This document shows positions 63,886-64,000 of a stretch of 64,000 nt of DNA, in pieces. This DNA is from an uncultured Alteromonadaceae bacterium. Its GTDB lineage: Bacteria; Pseudomonadota; Gammaproteobacteria; Enterobacterales; Alteromonadaceae. The notes under the pieces are model-generated. The model worked only from the letters and a program-made list of their open reading frames with translations, made no database searches and had not been told where the DNA came from. The position numbers and the translations under genes were made by a program. The number at the start of each line of letters is the position of its first letter. The first letter of the stretch is position 1. The DNA lies in contig CANLWS010000008.1 of the NCBI GenBank assembly GCA_947494925.1, forward strand, positions 62,001 to 126,000. The letters run 5' to 3'.

Positions 63886-64000
63886 CCATAAAACTAAAAT
63901 GGAAGGGCCTTGGTATACGGCCTTTTTCAGGCGCGGACATCTGTTGGTGTTGAGCATCATGATTCTGTTGGTTGCCGGAATGTCAGCTGTCACTACTTTG
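63878..64000 (+). CDS. RND efflux transporter, N-terminus only (cut by window edge)
   Basis: ATG 63878 overlaps the stop of the fusion-protein gene by 8 bases. The 41 visible residues start MNSHKTKMEGPWYTAFFRRG and continue with the first transmembrane helix (LLVLSIMILLVAGMSAVTTL), as in AcrB/CzcA-type pumps. No stop occurs before the edge. The pump's substrate cannot be read from this piece. Confidence 0.75.
   Translation, partial: MNSHKTKMEGPWYTAFFRRGHLLVLSIMILLVAGMSAVTTL

Overview
The window looks like chromosomal DNA of a free-living, probably marine gammaproteobacterium of the Alteromonadales type. This rests on the gene content: two large TonB-dependent receptors, a tryptophan-halogenase/TPR-sulfotransferase group, GlyGly-CTERM and reprolysin-type secreted metalloproteases, and an E. 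coli-like order thpR / hrpB / mrcB. glnK-amtB sits behind a textbook NtrC/sigma-54 control region. The assignment is an inference; no rRNA or other marker gene is present. I see no tRNA, rRNA, CRISPR array, prophage or insertion sequence. Gene density is high and intergenic gaps are short.

Layout. 1-6.2 kb: end of a PDZ protein, a PqiA-like membrane protein, an exported methyltransferase with a small exported partner, a hybrid histidine kinase and a DUF3830-type protein. 6.4-8.9 kb: a membrane protein and a DesK/DesR-type two-component pair. 8.9-13.0 kb: a sulfotransferase-like gene with a class IV aminotransferase, a small beta-barrel-like protein, and purU with a histidine phosphatase. 13.4-21.6 kb: a TonB receptor faces a three-gene operon (exported methyltransferase, flavin-dependent tryptophan halogenase, TPR-sulfotransferase), divergent from a membrane-anchored HTH regulator. 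21.6-30.8 kb: thpR, hrpB, a secreted metalloprotease and mrcB, then a porin-like protein. 30.8-33.6 kb: a TonB-like periplasm-spanning protein and glnK-amtB. 33.7-38.4 kb: a periplasmic binding protein, gamma-glutamyltransferase, a DyP/YfeX peroxidase, a small membrane protein and a VOC protein.

38.3-49.8 kb is the most distinctive region. A PrpR_N-type sigma-54 activator is preceded by a sigma-54 promoter and tandem dyads. It is followed closely by a TonB receptor, a CaiB/BaiF CoA-transferase, an HMG-CoA-lyase-like enzyme, HyuA and HyuB (hydantoinase/oxoprolinase) and an isochorismatase-family cysteine hydrolase. I read this as one autoregulated catabolic operon that imports and opens an unknown lactam- or hydantoin-like compound and cleaves the resulting acyl-CoA. 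I could not match the full set to a pathway I know.

49.8-64 kb: an AraC regulator divergent from an aldo/keto reductase, a MAPEG protein, an LpxL-like acyltransferase, DUF1428 and GNAT proteins, the pyrB-hemL pair, an operon of GlyGly-CTERM metalloprotease, lipoprotein and periplasmic binding protein, a metallo-beta-lactamase-fold hydrolase, and a TetR regulator with two operator copies in front of an RND efflux operon that runs off the window.

All functions are read from motifs, lengths and context by eye. No database search was run. Start codons were corrected where a ribosome binding site clearly favoured another codon.
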